This document shows positions 32,775 through 42,570 of a DNA stretch of 64,000 nucleotides, one piece after another. The stretch's first letter is position 1. Each line of letters starts with the position of its first letter. The position numbers and the translations under genes are program-made. The DNA comes from Subtercola sp. Z020 (lineage in GTDB: Bacteria > Actinomycetota > Actinomycetes > Actinomycetales > Microbacteriaceae), in the NCBI RefSeq assembly GCF_002931235.1, contig NZ_PSTT01000040.1:1-64000 (forward strand), in the 5' to 3' direction. The notes beneath the pieces were generated by a model. That model had not been told where the DNA came from and made no database searches. It saw only the letters and a list, made by a program, of their open reading frames with translations.

Positions 32775-33404
32775 GTGTCTACCAAGTCACGTACCCGCAG
32801 CCAGACCCGCCTCTCGCGGGCCCTCGGCATTCCGCTCACGCCCAAGGCGGCCAAGTACCTCGAGAAGCGTCCCTACGCTCCGGGCGAGCACGGCCGCACC
32901 AAGCGCAAGACCGACTCCGACTACGCGGTTCGTCTGCGCGAGAAGCAGCGCCTGCGCGCCCAGTACGGCATCCGCGAGGCCCAGCTGAAGATCGCCTTCC
33001 AGGAGGCCCGTCGCGGCAGCGGCCTGACCGGTGAGAACCTGGTCGAGCTGCTCGAGATGCGTCTCGACGCGCTGGTTCTGCGTGCCGGTTTCGCCCGCAC
33101 CACCGCCCAGGCCCGCCAGCTGATCGTGCACCGTCACATCCTCGTCGACGGCGCCCGTGTCGACCGCCCGTCGTTCCGCGTCAAGCCCGGCCAGATGATC
33201 CACGTGCACGCCCGCTCGGAGGTTCTGCCACCGTTCCAGGTCGCCGCCGCCGGTGGCCACGTCGACGTTCTGCCCAAGGTTCCGGGCTACCTGTCGGTCG
33301 AGATCGACAAGCTGCAGGCCCGTCTCGAGCGTCGCCCGCGCCGTGCAGAGATCCCCGTGACCTGCGAAGTGCAGCTGGTCGTCGAGTACTACGCGGCTCG
33401 CTAA
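32775..33404 (+). CDS. rpsD: 30S ribosomal protein S4
   Basis: The 209-residue protein begins STKSRTRSQTRLSRALGIPL and contains the S4 RNA-binding region 'LEMRLDALVLRAGFARTTAQ', 'ARQLIVHRHILVDGARVDRP'. It nucleates 30S assembly. GTG at 32775 is preferred to ATG at 32769: GAAGGA lies at the right distance from GTG but overlaps the ATG. No zinc-binding cysteines are seen in the N-terminus, so it is the zinc-free form. In this genome rpsD stands alone, not in the alpha operon with rpsM, rpsK and rpoA. Confidence 0.97.
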   Translation: MSTKSRTRSQTRLSRALGIPLTPKAAKYLEKRPYAPGEHGRTKRKTDSDYAVRLREKQRLRAQYGIREAQLKIAFQEARRGSGLTGENLVELLEMRLDALVLRAGFARTTAQARQLIVHRHILVDGARVDRPSFRVKPGQMIHVHARSEVLPPFQVAAAGGHVDVLPKVPGYLSVEIDKLQARLERRPRRAEIPVTCEVQLVVEYYAAR

Positions 33405-33428
33405 GCACCACACTGTTACAGATACGCT

Positions 33429-33465
33429 GAGGGCGGTCCACTTCCGGGTGGGCCGCCCTCTGTGT
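33429..33465 (+). terminator. Terminator after rpsD
   Basis: GAGGGCGGTCCAC (33429-33441) pairs with GTGGGCCGCCCTC (33448-33460), one wobble pair, six-base loop, then TGTGTT. Confidence 0.85.
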
Positions 33466-33535
33466 TACCACGAGAACCCTGTTCCCCTGCGAGCAGTGTT
33501 CCCCTGAGGTCGTTCTCGACGTGAAGGAGTACCCG

Positions 33536-33961
33536 ATGACGGGTGGAGATATTGCCGGGCTCATCGCCGCCGGAGTGTTCGCTGTGCTGGTCGTCTTTCT
33601 GGCACTCCCGCTGATCAAGCTCGGCAGGGTGTTCGACGAGACCACGCTGGCCATCCGCGACGTGAGCAAAGGGGTGACGCCCATTCTCGAAGAGACCACC
33701 GTCACGGTGCAGGAGGCGAACAAGCAGCTCGCCCGCGTCGACGCCATCACCTCGAACGTTGCGGAGGTGACCGGCAACGTGAACTCGCTGGTCGCGCTGT
33801 TCGCCGCTTCGGTCGGCGGGCCCCTGATTCGCGTGGCCGGCTTCAGCGCCGCCGTGCGCGCTGCCATCCGCGGGGGGCGCGACCTGGCCGACTCCTCCTC
33901 CACAAGCACCGGTTCTGCGAAGAAGTCCACGAAGAAACGCTCCCGCAGAAGCGACTACTGA
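33536..33961 (+). CDS. DUF948 membrane protein
   Basis: The 141-residue protein has one N-terminal membrane segment (GLIAAGVFAVLVVFLALPLI), a helical region of the DUF948 type ('VFDETTLAIRDVSKGVTPIL', then EETTVTVQEANKQL), and a Ser/Lys-rich tail ending KKRSRRSDY. Such proteins resemble the general stress protein YtxG of Bacillus; function is unknown. ATG at 33536 has AAGGAG upstream; an in-frame GTG at 33521 includes that site and is therefore rejected. It pairs with the next small gene, and both precede alaS as in many actinobacteria. Confidence 0.82.
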   Translation: MTGGDIAGLIAAGVFAVLVVFLALPLIKLGRVFDETTLAIRDVSKGVTPILEETTVTVQEANKQLARVDAITSNVAEVTGNVNSLVALFAASVGGPLIRVAGFSAAVRAAIRGGRDLADSSSTSTGSAKKSTKKRSRRSDY

Positions 33962-34028
33962 CAGCCACTAAACTGGGCGACAGCCTGACATCCACCCCTG
34001 TATGACCCCCTGTATGAAGGAGCCCGTT

Positions 34029-34250
34029 GTGAAGAAAGTTCTCTGGTTCGCCGCCGGAATCGCGGTCGGAGTGGTGGCAGCCCACCAGATCAACCAGACG
34101 TCGCAGGGCAAGAAGTTCTTCGCCGAACTCGACTCGAAGATCAAAGACTTCTCCGACGCGCTCTCCGACGGCTACCACGAGCGCGAGAACGAGCTGCGCT
34201 CGGCCATCGGCGACGCCGGTGACGCCGTGAAGAAGGCTGCCAAGAAGTAG
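34029..34250 (+). CDS. Small membrane-anchored helical protein upstream of alaS
   Basis: The 73-residue protein has an N-terminal membrane segment (VLWFAAGIAVGVVAAHQI) and a charged amphipathic remainder ending in AVKKAAKK. GTG at 34029 has AAGGAG seven bases upstream. A duplicated CCTGTATGA at 33998-34018 lies just before. The stop codon overlaps the alaS GTG (TAGTG), so the two are coupled. With the DUF948 gene it resembles the YtxG/YtxH stress pair by order, size and topology; that link is an inference. Confidence 0.7.
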   Translation: MKKVLWFAAGIAVGVVAAHQINQTSQGKKFFAELDSKIKDFSDALSDGYHERENELRSAIGDAGDAVKKAAKK

Positions 34251-36916
34251 TGCAGACCGCAGACATCCGCCGTCGCTGGCTCGAATTCTTCGGCGACCGC
34301 GGCCACACGGTCGTACCGTCGGCCTCCCTGGTGAGTGACGACCCGACGCTCCTCTTCACGGTCGCCGGCATGGTTCCCTTCATCCCCTACATGTCGGGGC
34401 TGGTGCCCGCGCCCTTCCCGCGCGCCACGAGCGTGCAGAAGTGCATCCGCACCCTCGACATCGAGGAGGTCGGCAAGACCACCCGGCACGGCACGTTCTT
34501 CCAGATGAACGGCAACTTCTCGTTCGGCGACTACTTCAAGCAGACCGCCATCGAGTACGCCTGGGAGCTGCTCACCTCGAGCGAGGCCGACGGCGGGCTG
34601 GGCTTCGACGAGAGAGACCTCTGGGTCACCGTCTACGAAGACGACGACGAGGCCATCGGCATGTGGAAGAAGACGGCCGGCCTTCCCGACCACCGCATCC
34701 AGCGCCTCGGCAAAGAAGACAACTACTGGTCGACCGGCCAGCCCGGCCCCGCGGGCCCCTGCTCGGAGATCTACTTCGACCGCGGCCCGGCCTACGGCGC
34801 CGAGGGCGGCCCGATCGCCGACGAGAACCGGTACATCGAGATCTGGAACCTCGTGTTCATGCAGTACCTCATCGGCAATGTGAAGTCGAAGGTCGACTTC
34901 GACATCCTCGGCGAGCTGCCCCGCAAGAACATCGACACCGGCATGGGCCTCGAACGCGTCGCCTTCATCAAGCAGAACGTCGAGAACCTGTACGAGATCG
35001 ACCAGGTGCGCCCGGTGCTCGACCTCGCCGCCGACCTCTCCGGTCGCCGCTACGGGGCTGTTCACGAAGACGACGTGCGGATGCGCGTGGTCGCCGACCA
35101 CGTGCGCTCGGCCCTCATGCTGATGTCCGACGGGGTCACTCCGTCGAACGAGGGCCGCGGCTACGTGCTGCGGCGGCTGCTGCGGCGCACCGTCCGCAGC
35201 ATGCGGCTGCTCGGCGTCGACCGTTCGACGTTCCCGGAGCTGTTTTCTGCCTCGCGCGACGCGATGTCGGCGGCGTACCCCGAGGTTGCTGCCGACTACG
35301 AGCGCATCTCGCGCACGGCCTACGCCGAGGAGGAGGCGTTCCTCCGCACCCTGACCGGTGGCACGACCATCCTCGACCTCGCCGTGCTCAAGACGAAGGA
35401 GCAGGGCAGCACTGCCCTGGCGGGCGACACCGCGTTCCAGCTGCACGACACGTTCGGCTTTCCCATCGACCTGACCGTCGAGATCGCTGAAGAGGCAGGT
35501 CTGGCCGTCGACCGCGGCGCCTTCGAGCGCCTCATGACCGAGCAGAAGCAGCGGGCGAAGGCTGACGCGAAGTCGAAGAAGCTGGGCACCGCCGATCTCA
35601 GCGCGTTCGCCGAGTTCCGGGCGGCTGGCGAGACCGTGTTCACCGGCTACACCGAACTCGAGACCGAGTCGACGGTGCTCGGCCTCATCATCGACGCGCA
35701 GTCGGTGAACAGTGCTGTGGCGGGTGAGCTGGTCGAGGTCATCCTCGCGGAGACGAGCCTCTACGCCGAGTCCGGCGGGCAGGAGGCCGACGCCGGTGTG
35801 ATCGTCGGCGACGGCTTCGAGCTCGAGGTGCTCGACGTACAGAAACCCGTCAAGGGGCTCATCAGCCACCGTGCCCGGGTGACCAGCGGCCAGGTGGCCG
35901 TCGGCGACCGGGCTCGCAGCGTCGTCGACCGTGACTGGCGAAAGGGCGCAACGCAGGCGCACTCCGCGACGCACATCGTGCACGCGGCCCTCCGCGAGAT
36001 CCTCGGCTCCACCGCTCACCAGTCCGGCTCGTACAACAAGGCGGGCTACCTGCGGCTCGACTTCACGTGGAGCCAACCGCTCTCGGCCGAGACGCGGTCG
36101 GAGATCGAGGAGATCTCCAACACGGCGGTTCGAGCCGACTTCGACGTCATCACCCGCGAGATGGCCGTCGACGAGGCCAAAGAACTGGGCGCAATGGCCC
36201 TGTTCGGTGAGAAGTACGGCGACGTGGTGCGCATGGTCGAGATCGGCGGCCCCTGGTCGCGCGAACTCTGCGGGGGAACGCACGTCGTGCACACCTCGGA
36301 GATCGGCCTGATCAACCTGCTCGGCGAATCGTCGATCGGTTCGACGAACCGCCGCGTCGAGTCCCTCGTCGGCGCCGACGCCTTCCGTGAGTTCGCCACC
36401 GAGCGAGCGATCGTCTCACAGCTCACCTCATCGCTGAAGGCTCCGCGTGACGAGATCACGAACCGCATCGCCGACCTCGTCGCCAACCTCAAGACCGCGG
36501 AGAAGAAGATCGCGGCCTACGAGGCGAGCGCTCTGTCGTCGCGCATCCCCTCGCTCGTCGACACCCGGGTGCGGGTCGGCGAGCTCTCGCTGGTCACCGC
36601 GAACCTCGGCGAACTGCGCTCGAGCGACGACCTCCGCAGCCTGGTCAACGGGGTGCGGGAACGTCTCGGGTCCGAGCCGGCCGTCGTGGCGCTGGCCGCC
36701 AGCGTGGGGGCGAAGCCCGTCGTCATCGCGGCGACGAACGAGGCCGCGCGTTCGCTCTCGGTGAAGGCCGGTGCACTGGCGAAACTCGCCGCTTCGGTTC
36801 TCGGCGGTGGCGGAGGCGGTAAAGACGACCTCGCCCAGGGTGGTGGCACCGACGTCATGGCGATCGACGATGCGCTCACGGCCATCCGCTCCGCGGTCGG
36901 TGACGGGCGGCAGTGA
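34250..36916 (+). CDS. alaS: Alanine-tRNA ligase
   Basis: The 888-residue class II synthetase has the catalytic start (IRRRWLEFFGDRGHTVVPSA, then KTTRHGTFFQMNGNFSFGDY), the editing domain with HSATH (His571, His575) and CGGTH (Cys674, His678), and the C-Ala domain ending in the Gly-rich VLGGGGGGKDDLAQGG. All editing metal ligands are present. GTG at 34250. The leader has no space for a T-box. ruvX follows after 28 bases, then mltG and aroE, a usual actinobacterial order. Confidence 0.97.
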   Translation: MQTADIRRRWLEFFGDRGHTVVPSASLVSDDPTLLFTVAGMVPFIPYMSGLVPAPFPRATSVQKCIRTLDIEEVGKTTRHGTFFQMNGNFSFGDYFKQTAIEYAWELLTSSEADGGLGFDERDLWVTVYEDDDEAIGMWKKTAGLPDHRIQRLGKEDNYWSTGQPGPAGPCSEIYFDRGPAYGAEGGPIADENRYIEIWNLVFMQYLIGNVKSKVDFDILGELPRKNIDTGMGLERVAFIKQNVENLYEIDQVRPVLDLAADLSGRRYGAVHEDDVRMRVVADHVRSALMLMSDGVTPSNEGRGYVLRRLLRRTVRSMRLLGVDRSTFPELFSASRDAMSAAYPEVAADYERISRTAYAEEEAFLRTLTGGTTILDLAVLKTKEQGSTALAGDTAFQLHDTFGFPIDLTVEIAEEAGLAVDRGAFERLMTEQKQRAKADAKSKKLGTADLSAFAEFRAAGETVFTGYTELETESTVLGLIIDAQSVNSAVAGELVEVILAETSLYAESGGQEADAGVIVGDGFELEVLDVQKPVKGLISHRARVTSGQVAVGDRARSVVDRDWRKGATQAHSATHIVHAALREILGSTAHQSGSYNKAGYLRLDFTWSQPLSAETRSEIEEISNTAVRADFDVITREMAVDEAKELGAMALFGEKYGDVVRMVEIGGPWSRELCGGTHVVHTSEIGLINLLGESSIGSTNRRVESLVGADAFREFATERAIVSQLTSSLKAPRDEITNRIADLVANLKTAEKKIAAYEASALSSRIPSLVDTRVRVGELSLVTANLGELRSSDDLRSLVNGVRERLGSEPAVVALAASVGAKPVVIAATNEAARSLSVKAGALAKLAASVLGGGGGGKDDLAQGGGTDVMAIDDALTAIRSAVGDGRQ

Positions 36917-36944
36917 TCCGCACAGAGACGCCGGGGCGCCGCTC

Positions 36945-37424
36945 GTGAGATCGGGCGTGCGCCTCGGCATCGACGTCGGGAAGGCAAGAGTGGGCGTCGC
37001 CCGCACCGACTTCCACGGCATCCTGGCGACCCCGGTGGAGACAGTGCCGCGTTCGACGACCGGTTCTGCCGACATCCAGCGCATCCTGGCCATCGCCGCC
37101 GAGACCGACGCGATCGAGTTCGTCGTCGGCCTCCCGCTCTCGATGTCGGGCGGCAGCACCCCGTCGACCGACGACGCGAACGCCTTCGCTCTGCAGCTCG
37201 CGGCTGCCGTCGATCATCCCGTCCGCATGATCGACGAGCGACTGACCACGGTCTCGGCGCAGGCGGCCCTGCACCGCACCGGGAAGAACACCAAGAACTC
37301 ACGCTCAGTCATTGATCAAGTAGCCGCCGTTATACTTCTGCAACATGCCCTCGACGTCGAGCGCTCCTCCGGTAACCCGCCCGGACTGCTTGTCGACCCG
37401 AACCAAGGACTTACACGTGACTGA
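36945..37424 (+). CDS. ruvX: Putative Holliday junction resolvase / pre-16S rRNA nuclease RuvX (YqgF)
   Basis: The 159-residue RNase H-like protein has the first acidic strand LGIDVGKARVGVARTD, the middle EFVVGLPLSMSGG, and the DERLTTVSAQ motif with its Asp-Glu pair, followed by a late aspartate (SVIDQVAAVILL). YqgF matures 16S rRNA in E. coli; resolvase activity is reported for some relatives. GTG at 36945 gives the standard length. It overlaps mltG by eight bases. Confidence 0.92.
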   Translation: MRSGVRLGIDVGKARVGVARTDFHGILATPVETVPRSTTGSADIQRILAIAAETDAIEFVVGLPLSMSGGSTPSTDDANAFALQLAAAVDHPVRMIDERLTTVSAQAALHRTGKNTKNSRSVIDQVAAVILLQHALDVERSSGNPPGLLVDPNQGLTRD

Positions 37425-38619
37425 CCCCCAGCCACCCGAGAACCACCCTTTCGCCGAATTCTTTCGCGAGACACCCTCGAACACCAGCCGCAGAGACGCG
37501 GGCCGGGTCGAGGAACCGCGCCGGCCACGACGAGACCGGCGGCCGAAGCGCCGCAGGTCCGTTCGCACCATCATCACGATCGTGGTGGCGCTGGTGCTGG
37601 TCGGCGGCCTCGTCGCGGCCGGCAGCGCGGTGTTCCTCTCCTACCAGCCGCAGATCGAGAAGTTCGTCGCCGGCTCGGACAACGCCGAGGACTACACCGG
37701 CACCGGCACCGACGAGAAGGTCTCGTTCGTCATCAACGACGGTGACGTGGGCGAGATGATCGGTGACAACCTCGAGAAGGAGGGTGTGGTCAAGACCTCT
37801 GCTGCCTTCTACAACCTGCTGCTCTCGCAGCCCGACATCGTCTTCCAGCCCGGCACCTACACGCTCTCGAAGGAGATGAGTGCCCAGGCTGCGCTCACCG
37901 CCCTCGAAGACCCGGCGAACCACGTCACGGCGAATGTCGTGATTCCCGAGGGAACCGTGGCTGCCGACGTGCTCACGACCCTCTCGACCGACACCGGCGT
38001 TCCCCTCGCCGATCTGCAGGCCGAGGCCGCCAACTACACCCAGTTCGGCATCGATGCCTCTGCTCCGAACATCGAGGGCTACCTGTTCCCGGCGACCTAC
38101 TCGTTCGAGCCGAACACCAGCGCCAAAGACCTCCTGCAGACGATGGTCAACCGCACGTACCAGTCGCTCGATGCGGCCGGTGTCGCGGTGGCCGACCGCG
38201 AGAAGGTGCTGACGCTGGCCTCGGTCGTGCAGAAGGAGGCCCGGCTCGAGCCCGACTTCTACAAGGTGGCCCGGGTCTTCACGAACCGCATCGCCGACGA
38301 CATGCCGCTGCAGTCCGATGCCACCGTGGCGTACGGCACGGGGGAGAAGCGGGTCGACACGACCGATGCCGAACGGAACGACGAGTCGAACAAGTACAAC
38401 ACCTACGTGTACACCGGCCTGCCGGTCGGCCCGATCTCGAACCCCGGCGACACCGCGATCGATGCGGCCGTGCACCCGGCCGACGGTCCGTGGGTCTACT
38501 TCGTGACCGTCAACCTCGACACGGGTGAGACGGTGTTCTCGACGACCCTCGACGAGCACAACAGAGCGGTCGAGCAGTACCAGGCGTGGTCGGCGGCGAA
38601 CCCGGGCGCCGGGGGATGA
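37417..38619 (+). CDS. mltG: Endolytic murein transglycosylase MltG
   Basis: The 400-residue protein has a 45-residue basic cytoplasmic tail, one membrane segment (TIITIVVALVLVGGLVAAGS), a LysM-like region, and the YceG domain with the catalytic glutamate Glu274 in VVQKEARLEPDFYKVARVF. LQSDATVAYG and YVYTGLPVGPISNPG are also family marks. It cuts nascent glycan strands and helps set their length. GTG at 37417 lies after AAGGA and overlaps the ruvX stop. The TGA overlaps the aroE ATG (ATGA). Confidence 0.93.
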   Translation: MTDPQPPENHPFAEFFRETPSNTSRRDAGRVEEPRRPRRDRRPKRRRSVRTIITIVVALVLVGGLVAAGSAVFLSYQPQIEKFVAGSDNAEDYTGTGTDEKVSFVINDGDVGEMIGDNLEKEGVVKTSAAFYNLLLSQPDIVFQPGTYTLSKEMSAQAALTALEDPANHVTANVVIPEGTVAADVLTTLSTDTGVPLADLQAEAANYTQFGIDASAPNIEGYLFPATYSFEPNTSAKDLLQTMVNRTYQSLDAAGVAVADREKVLTLASVVQKEARLEPDFYKVARVFTNRIADDMPLQSDATVAYGTGEKRVDTTDAERNDESNKYNTYVYTGLPVGPISNPGDTAIDAAVHPADGPWVYFVTVNLDTGETVFSTTLDEHNRAVEQYQAWSAANPGAGG

Positions 38620-39479
38620 CCGAGCGGGAGGCGCGGGCCCGCCTGAGGCTCGCGGTTCTCGGTTCGCCGATCGAACACTCGAAGTCGCCGGCGCTGCACG
38701 CCGCCGCCTATCGCGTTCTCGGTTTCGAGGCAGACTACGGCTCTGCCGAGGTGGGTCGCGGGATGCTCGGAGCCTTCGTCGACCGACTCGACGGAACGTG
38801 GCGCGGGCTGTCGCTGACGATGCCCCTCAAGGAGGAGGCCGCGCCGCTGCTCGACGCGGTCGACCGCAATGCGACCCTCACCGGAGCGGTCAACACCGTG
38901 CTGTTCCGCGGGCGCGGCCAGCGGGAGGGCTTCAACACCGACGTGGCCGGGATCGTCCATGCGCTCGGCGATGCCGGGGTTCAGTCGGCACGCTCCGTTC
39001 TGGTGCTCGGGGCCGGGGCGACCGCGCGATCCGTCGTCGTCGCCGCAGCGAACCTCGGTGCCGAGAGTGTCGTCATCGCCGCACGCTCCGAAGCGCGGGC
39101 CACGGCGTCGGTCGAGGTGGCTCATGCCGCAGGGCTTCGGGCACGCAGCATCCCGCTCGCCGACGCGCTCGGCGGAATCGTCGACGCACCGGTCACCATC
39201 AGCACGCTGCCGGGCGGCGCGTTGGAGGAGAGCGATGTGACACACGTGCGACCCGGCGAGGGGTCGGTGCTGCTCGACGTGGCCTACGCCCCGTGGCCGA
39301 GCCCGCTCGGGGCGACCTGGCAGGCGAACGGCGCGGTCGTGGTCTCTGGCCTGCTGATGCTGGTGCACCAGGCGCTGGTGCAGGTGCGCATCTTCGTGCA
39401 GGGCGACCCGGAGCTCGCGCTGCCCGACGAGGCCGAGGTACTCGCGGCGATGCTGGGTGCGGTGGGGCTGCCGGGCTGA
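38616..39479 (+). CDS. aroE: Shikimate dehydrogenase
   Basis: The 287-residue protein reduces 3-dehydroshikimate with NADPH. It has LAVLGSPIEHSKSPALHAAA with the substrate-binding SKSPALH, GLSLTMPLKEEA with the catalytic lysine, GAVNT, and the nucleotide-binding VLVLGAGATARSVV (normally GAGGAAxA). That Gly-to-Ala change, and the SPLGATW motif near the end, suggest a typical actinobacterial AroE or the related quinate/shikimate class. It is coupled to mltG by ATGA. aroC follows after a repeat-bearing 129-base gap. Confidence 0.9.
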   Translation: MTEREARARLRLAVLGSPIEHSKSPALHAAAYRVLGFEADYGSAEVGRGMLGAFVDRLDGTWRGLSLTMPLKEEAAPLLDAVDRNATLTGAVNTVLFRGRGQREGFNTDVAGIVHALGDAGVQSARSVLVLGAGATARSVVVAAANLGAESVVIAARSEARATASVEVAHAAGLRARSIPLADALGGIVDAPVTISTLPGGALEESDVTHVRPGEGSVLLDVAYAPWPSPLGATWQANGAVVVSGLLMLVHQALVQVRIFVQGDPELALPDEAEVLAAMLGAVGLPG

Positions 39480-39518
39480 GCCCCGCTGCTGCCGCCGCCT
39501 GCCTGCGAGGCCCCGGCC

Positions 39519-39586
39519 CTCTGCTCCGCCCCTGCTCGGCTCGGCCCCAACACTCTGCTCCGCCCCGGCTCGGCTCGGCCGGCCCC
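39519..39586 (+). repeat. Imperfect tandem repeat between aroE and aroC
   Basis: CTCTGCTCCGCCCC followed by a GCTCGGCTCGG block occurs at 39519-39548 and again at 39553-39586 with small differences. The strand is C-rich and T-poor. No terminator fold or protein-binding site is clear. The aroC ribosome site GGAGG lies just after it. Confidence 0.7.
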
Positions 39587-39608
39587 GAGACTGTGGGAGG
39601 ATTTCAGC

Positions 39609-40970
39609 ATGCTCCGTTGGCTCACAGCCGGAGAATCCCACGGCCCCGAACTCATTGCCATCCTTGAGGGCCTGCCGTCGGGAATCCCGGTCTCCGTTGA
39701 AGATGTCCGTGCCGATCTCGCGCGCCGAAAGCTCGGCTACGGCCGGGGCGCGCGCATGAAGTTCGAGCAGGACGAGGTGTCGCTCTCGGGCGGCATCGTT
39801 CACGGTTTCACGCTCGGCAGCCCCGTCGCCATCCGCATCGGCAACACCGAGTGGCCGAAGTGGACCGAGGTGATGGGTGCAGCGCCACTCGAGGGCGACC
39901 TGAAGTCGACCGGCCGCGGGGCGCCGCTCACCCGGCCCCGGCCCGGCCACGCCGACCTCGTCGGCATGCAGAAGTACGGCTTCGACGAGGCCCGCCCGAT
40001 TCTCGAACGCGCCAGCGCCCGTGAGACGGCAGCCCGCGTCGCCCTCGGCGCGGTGGCCCGCAACTTTCTGGCCGAACTCGGCATCACGCTGGTCAGCCAC
40101 ACTCTGTCGATCGGGCCGGTTCGTGTGCCGGAGGGCTCGCGGCTGCCGACGCCCGGCGATGTCGCAACGCTCGACGCCGATCCACTGCGCTGCTTCGACC
40201 CGGCCACCTCCGAACGCATGGTCGCCGAGGTCGACGACGCGCACAAAGAGGGCGACACGCTCGGTGGCGTGGTCGAGGTACTCGCCTACGGCCTGCCGCC
40301 GGGGCTCGGCTCGCACGTGCACTGGGACCGCCGCCTCGACTCGCAGCTCGCCGCCGCCCTCATGGGCATCCAGGCCATCAAGGGCGTCGAGGTGGGCGAC
40401 GGCTTCGTCACCACCACCCGCCGCGGGTCTGAGGCGCACGACGAGCTGTTCGAGGTCGGCGGCCGCATCGGCCGGTCGAGCGACAGGGCCGGCGGCACAG
40501 AGGGCGGCATGAGCACCGGCACCGTGCTGCGGGTGCGCGCCGGCATGAAGCCGATCGCGACGGTTCCGCATTCCCTTCGCACAGTGGATGTCGCGACCGG
40601 CGGCGCGGCGGCCGCCAACCACCAGCGCTCCGACGTCTGCGCGGTTCCGGCTGCGGGCGTCGTCGCCGAGGCGATGGTGGCCCTCGTGCTCGCCAACGCT
40701 GTGCAGGAGAAGTTCGGCGGCGACTCGGTGCGGGAGACGAAGCGCAACCTCGACGGGTACCTGGCCGCCATCCCGGAGACCCTCCGGAGCAGCGCCGAGA
40801 CCGTCGAGGCACCGCCCCGCGACACCGCAGCGTCCGGCCCCCGCAGCGACACCACGAGCGCGGCGCCCGTGCGCGAGGGCTTCGACCCCGGCGCTCCGAA
40901 CACCGGCACCCAGAACGGCGGCGCCCAGAACGACGGCCACGCGCCCGGTGACCCCACGGGCATCCGATGA
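39609..40970 (+). CDS. aroC: Chorismate synthase
   Basis: The 453-residue enzyme turns EPSP into chorismate using reduced FMN. Seen are [34 protein letters not shown], '[20 protein letters not shown]' and '[20 protein letters not shown]'. The family part ends near residue 395; the last 55-60 residues (from about [10 protein letters not shown]) are Pro/Gly/Asn-rich, unlike any enzyme domain, and look disordered. GGAGG precedes the ATG. The stop overlaps the aroK start (ATGA). First gene of a tight aroC-aroK-aroB-aroQ string. Confidence 0.96.
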   Translation: MLRWLTAGESHGPELIAILEGLPSGIPVSVEDVRADLARRKLGYGRGARMKFEQDEVSLSGGIVHGFTLGSPVAIRIGNTEWPKWTEVMGAAPLEGDLKSTGRGAPLTRPRPGHADLVGMQKYGFDEARPILERASARETAARVALGAVARNFLAELGITLVSHTLSIGPVRVPEGSRLPTPGDVATLDADPLRCFDPATSERMVAEVDDAHKEGDTLGGVVEVLAYGLPPGLGSHVHWDRRLDSQLAAALMGIQAIKGVEVGDGFVTTTRRGSEAHDELFEVGGRIGRSSDRAGGTEGGMSTGTVLRVRAGMKPIATVPHSLRTVDVATGGAAAANHQRSDVCAVPAAGVVAEAMVALVLANAVQEKFGGDSVRETKRNLDGYLAAIPETLRSSAETVEAPPRDTAASGPRSDTTSAAPVREGFDPGAPNTGTQNGGAQNDGHAPGDPTGIR

Positions 40971-41467
40971 CCGTCGTCATCATCGGCCCGCCCGCGGCCG
41001 GCAAGACGCGCATCGGCCGCCGGGTCGCGAAGCTGCTCGGCCTGCCGTTCACCGACACCGACAAGCAGATCCAGGCCCTGCACGGCCCGATCCCCGCCAT
41101 CTTCGAGAGCGAGGGCGAGCCGCGGTTCCGTGAGCTCGAACGGGCCGAGGTCGTCGAGGCGCTCCGCGGCGGCGGCGTCGTCTCGTTCGGTGGGGGAGCC
41201 GTGCTCAACACGGCGACCCAGCGCGACCTCGACGGGTGCCTCGTGGTGCTGTTCACGGCCACCGCAGAGGCCGTCGCTGCCCGTCTCGGCAACGCGAAAC
41301 GCCCGCTGGTGCCCGACATCGAGGCCTGGCAGCGGGTCGTGGATGCACGGCGCGAACTCTACGAAGACCTCGCCGACTACACCGTCGACACCTCGCACCA
41401 CCGCGCAGACGACATCGCCGACGAGGTCGCCGCGTGGGTCAGAACCCGACTGGGAAGAGCCTCATGA
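40967..41467 (+). CDS. aroK: Shikimate kinase
   Basis: The 166-residue kinase phosphorylates shikimate. The P-loop is GPPAAGKT (7-14), followed by the substrate motif FTDTDKQI, the FRELE arginine-glutamate, and the [10 protein letters not shown] loop. The family's Walker B-like DTD is present. Overlaps aroC by four bases and aroB by four. Confidence 0.94.
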   Translation: MTVVIIGPPAAGKTRIGRRVAKLLGLPFTDTDKQIQALHGPIPAIFESEGEPRFRELERAEVVEALRGGGVVSFGGGAVLNTATQRDLDGCLVVLFTATAEAVAARLGNAKRPLVPDIEAWQRVVDARRELYEDLADYTVDTSHHRADDIADEVAAWVRTRLGRAS

Positions 41468-42570
41468 CCACCGATATGCCGATCGACCTGCCTGCGGACA
41501 CCCCCACAGTGATCACCGTGCCGGGCACAGCGCCCTACGACGTGATCGTCGGGCGCGGGGTGCTCGCGAACCTCGGCCAGGCGTTCGCTCCGGGGGTTCG
41601 CAAGGTGCTGATCGTGCACGCCCCGCAGCTCTCCGACTGGGCGTCGTCGCTCCGCGACGGGTTGAAGGGCGACTTCGAGGTGCTGCTCGCCGAGATCCCC
41701 GACGGAGAGGGTGCCAAGCGCATCGAGGTCGCCTCGTTCCTCTGGCAGATCCTCGGCCAGGCCGACTTCACGCGTTCCGACGCGATCGTCGGCTTCGGCG
41801 GCGGCGCGACCACCGACCTCGCCGGCTTCGTCGCCGCGACCTGGTTGCGCGGAGTGCAGCTCATCCAGGCCCCGACCACGCTGCTCGGCATGGTGGATGC
41901 GGCCGTCGGCGGCAAGACCGGCATCAACACCGCCGAGGGCAAGAACCTGGTGGGAGCCTTCTACGCCCCCCGCGCTGTGCTCGCCGACCTCGACACCCTC
42001 GTCAGCCTGCCGCGCAACGACCTGCTGGCGGGCTTCGCCGAGGTCGTCAAGGCCGGCTTCATCGCCGAGCCCGAGATCCTCGACATCATCGAGGCTGATG
42101 TGGATGTCGCGACCGACCCGCTGAGCCCCGAGTTCCGTCGGCTCGTCGAACTGTCGATCGCGCTGAAGGCGCGGGTCGTCGGCGAAGACTTCAGGGAGTC
42201 GGGCCTCCGCGAGATCCTGAACTACGGGCACACCCTCGGTCACGCGATCGAGCACACCGAGCGCTACCAGTGGCGGCACGGTGCGGCCGTCTCCGTCGGA
42301 ATGGTGTTCGCCGCCGAACTCGGGCGCCTCACCGGCTCGCTCTCCGACGAGGCCGTCGAGCGCCACCGCCGGGTTCTCGAATCGCTCACACTGCCGACCA
42401 GCTACCCCGTCGGCCGCTGGAACACGCTGCTCGCGGCGATGCAACGCGACAAGAAGGCGCGGGGCAGCATGCTGCGCTTCATCGTGCTCGACGACATCGC
42501 GAAGCCGACCGTGCTGCAGGGGCCGGAGACGGCCCTGCTGTTCGCGGCGTATCAGGAGATCGGCTCGTGA
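41464..42570 (+). CDS. aroB: 3-dehydroquinate synthase
   Basis: The 368-residue NAD-dependent enzyme cyclises DAHP. Markers are GFGGGATTDLAGFVAATWLR, APTTLLGMVDAAVGGKTGIN, the metal-binding Glu in GFAEVVKAG and the histidines in YGHTLGHAIEHTERY and HGAAVSVGM. ATG at 41464 overlaps the aroK stop. Overlaps aroQ by four bases (GTGA). Confidence 0.96.
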   Translation: MTTDMPIDLPADTPTVITVPGTAPYDVIVGRGVLANLGQAFAPGVRKVLIVHAPQLSDWASSLRDGLKGDFEVLLAEIPDGEGAKRIEVASFLWQILGQADFTRSDAIVGFGGGATTDLAGFVAATWLRGVQLIQAPTTLLGMVDAAVGGKTGINTAEGKNLVGAFYAPRAVLADLDTLVSLPRNDLLAGFAEVVKAGFIAEPEILDIIEADVDVATDPLSPEFRRLVELSIALKARVVGEDFRESGLREILNYGHTLGHAIEHTERYQWRHGAAVSVGMVFAAELGRLTGSLSDEAVERHRRVLESLTLPTSYPVGRWNTLLAAMQRDKKARGSMLRFIVLDDIAKPTVLQGPETALLFAAYQEIGS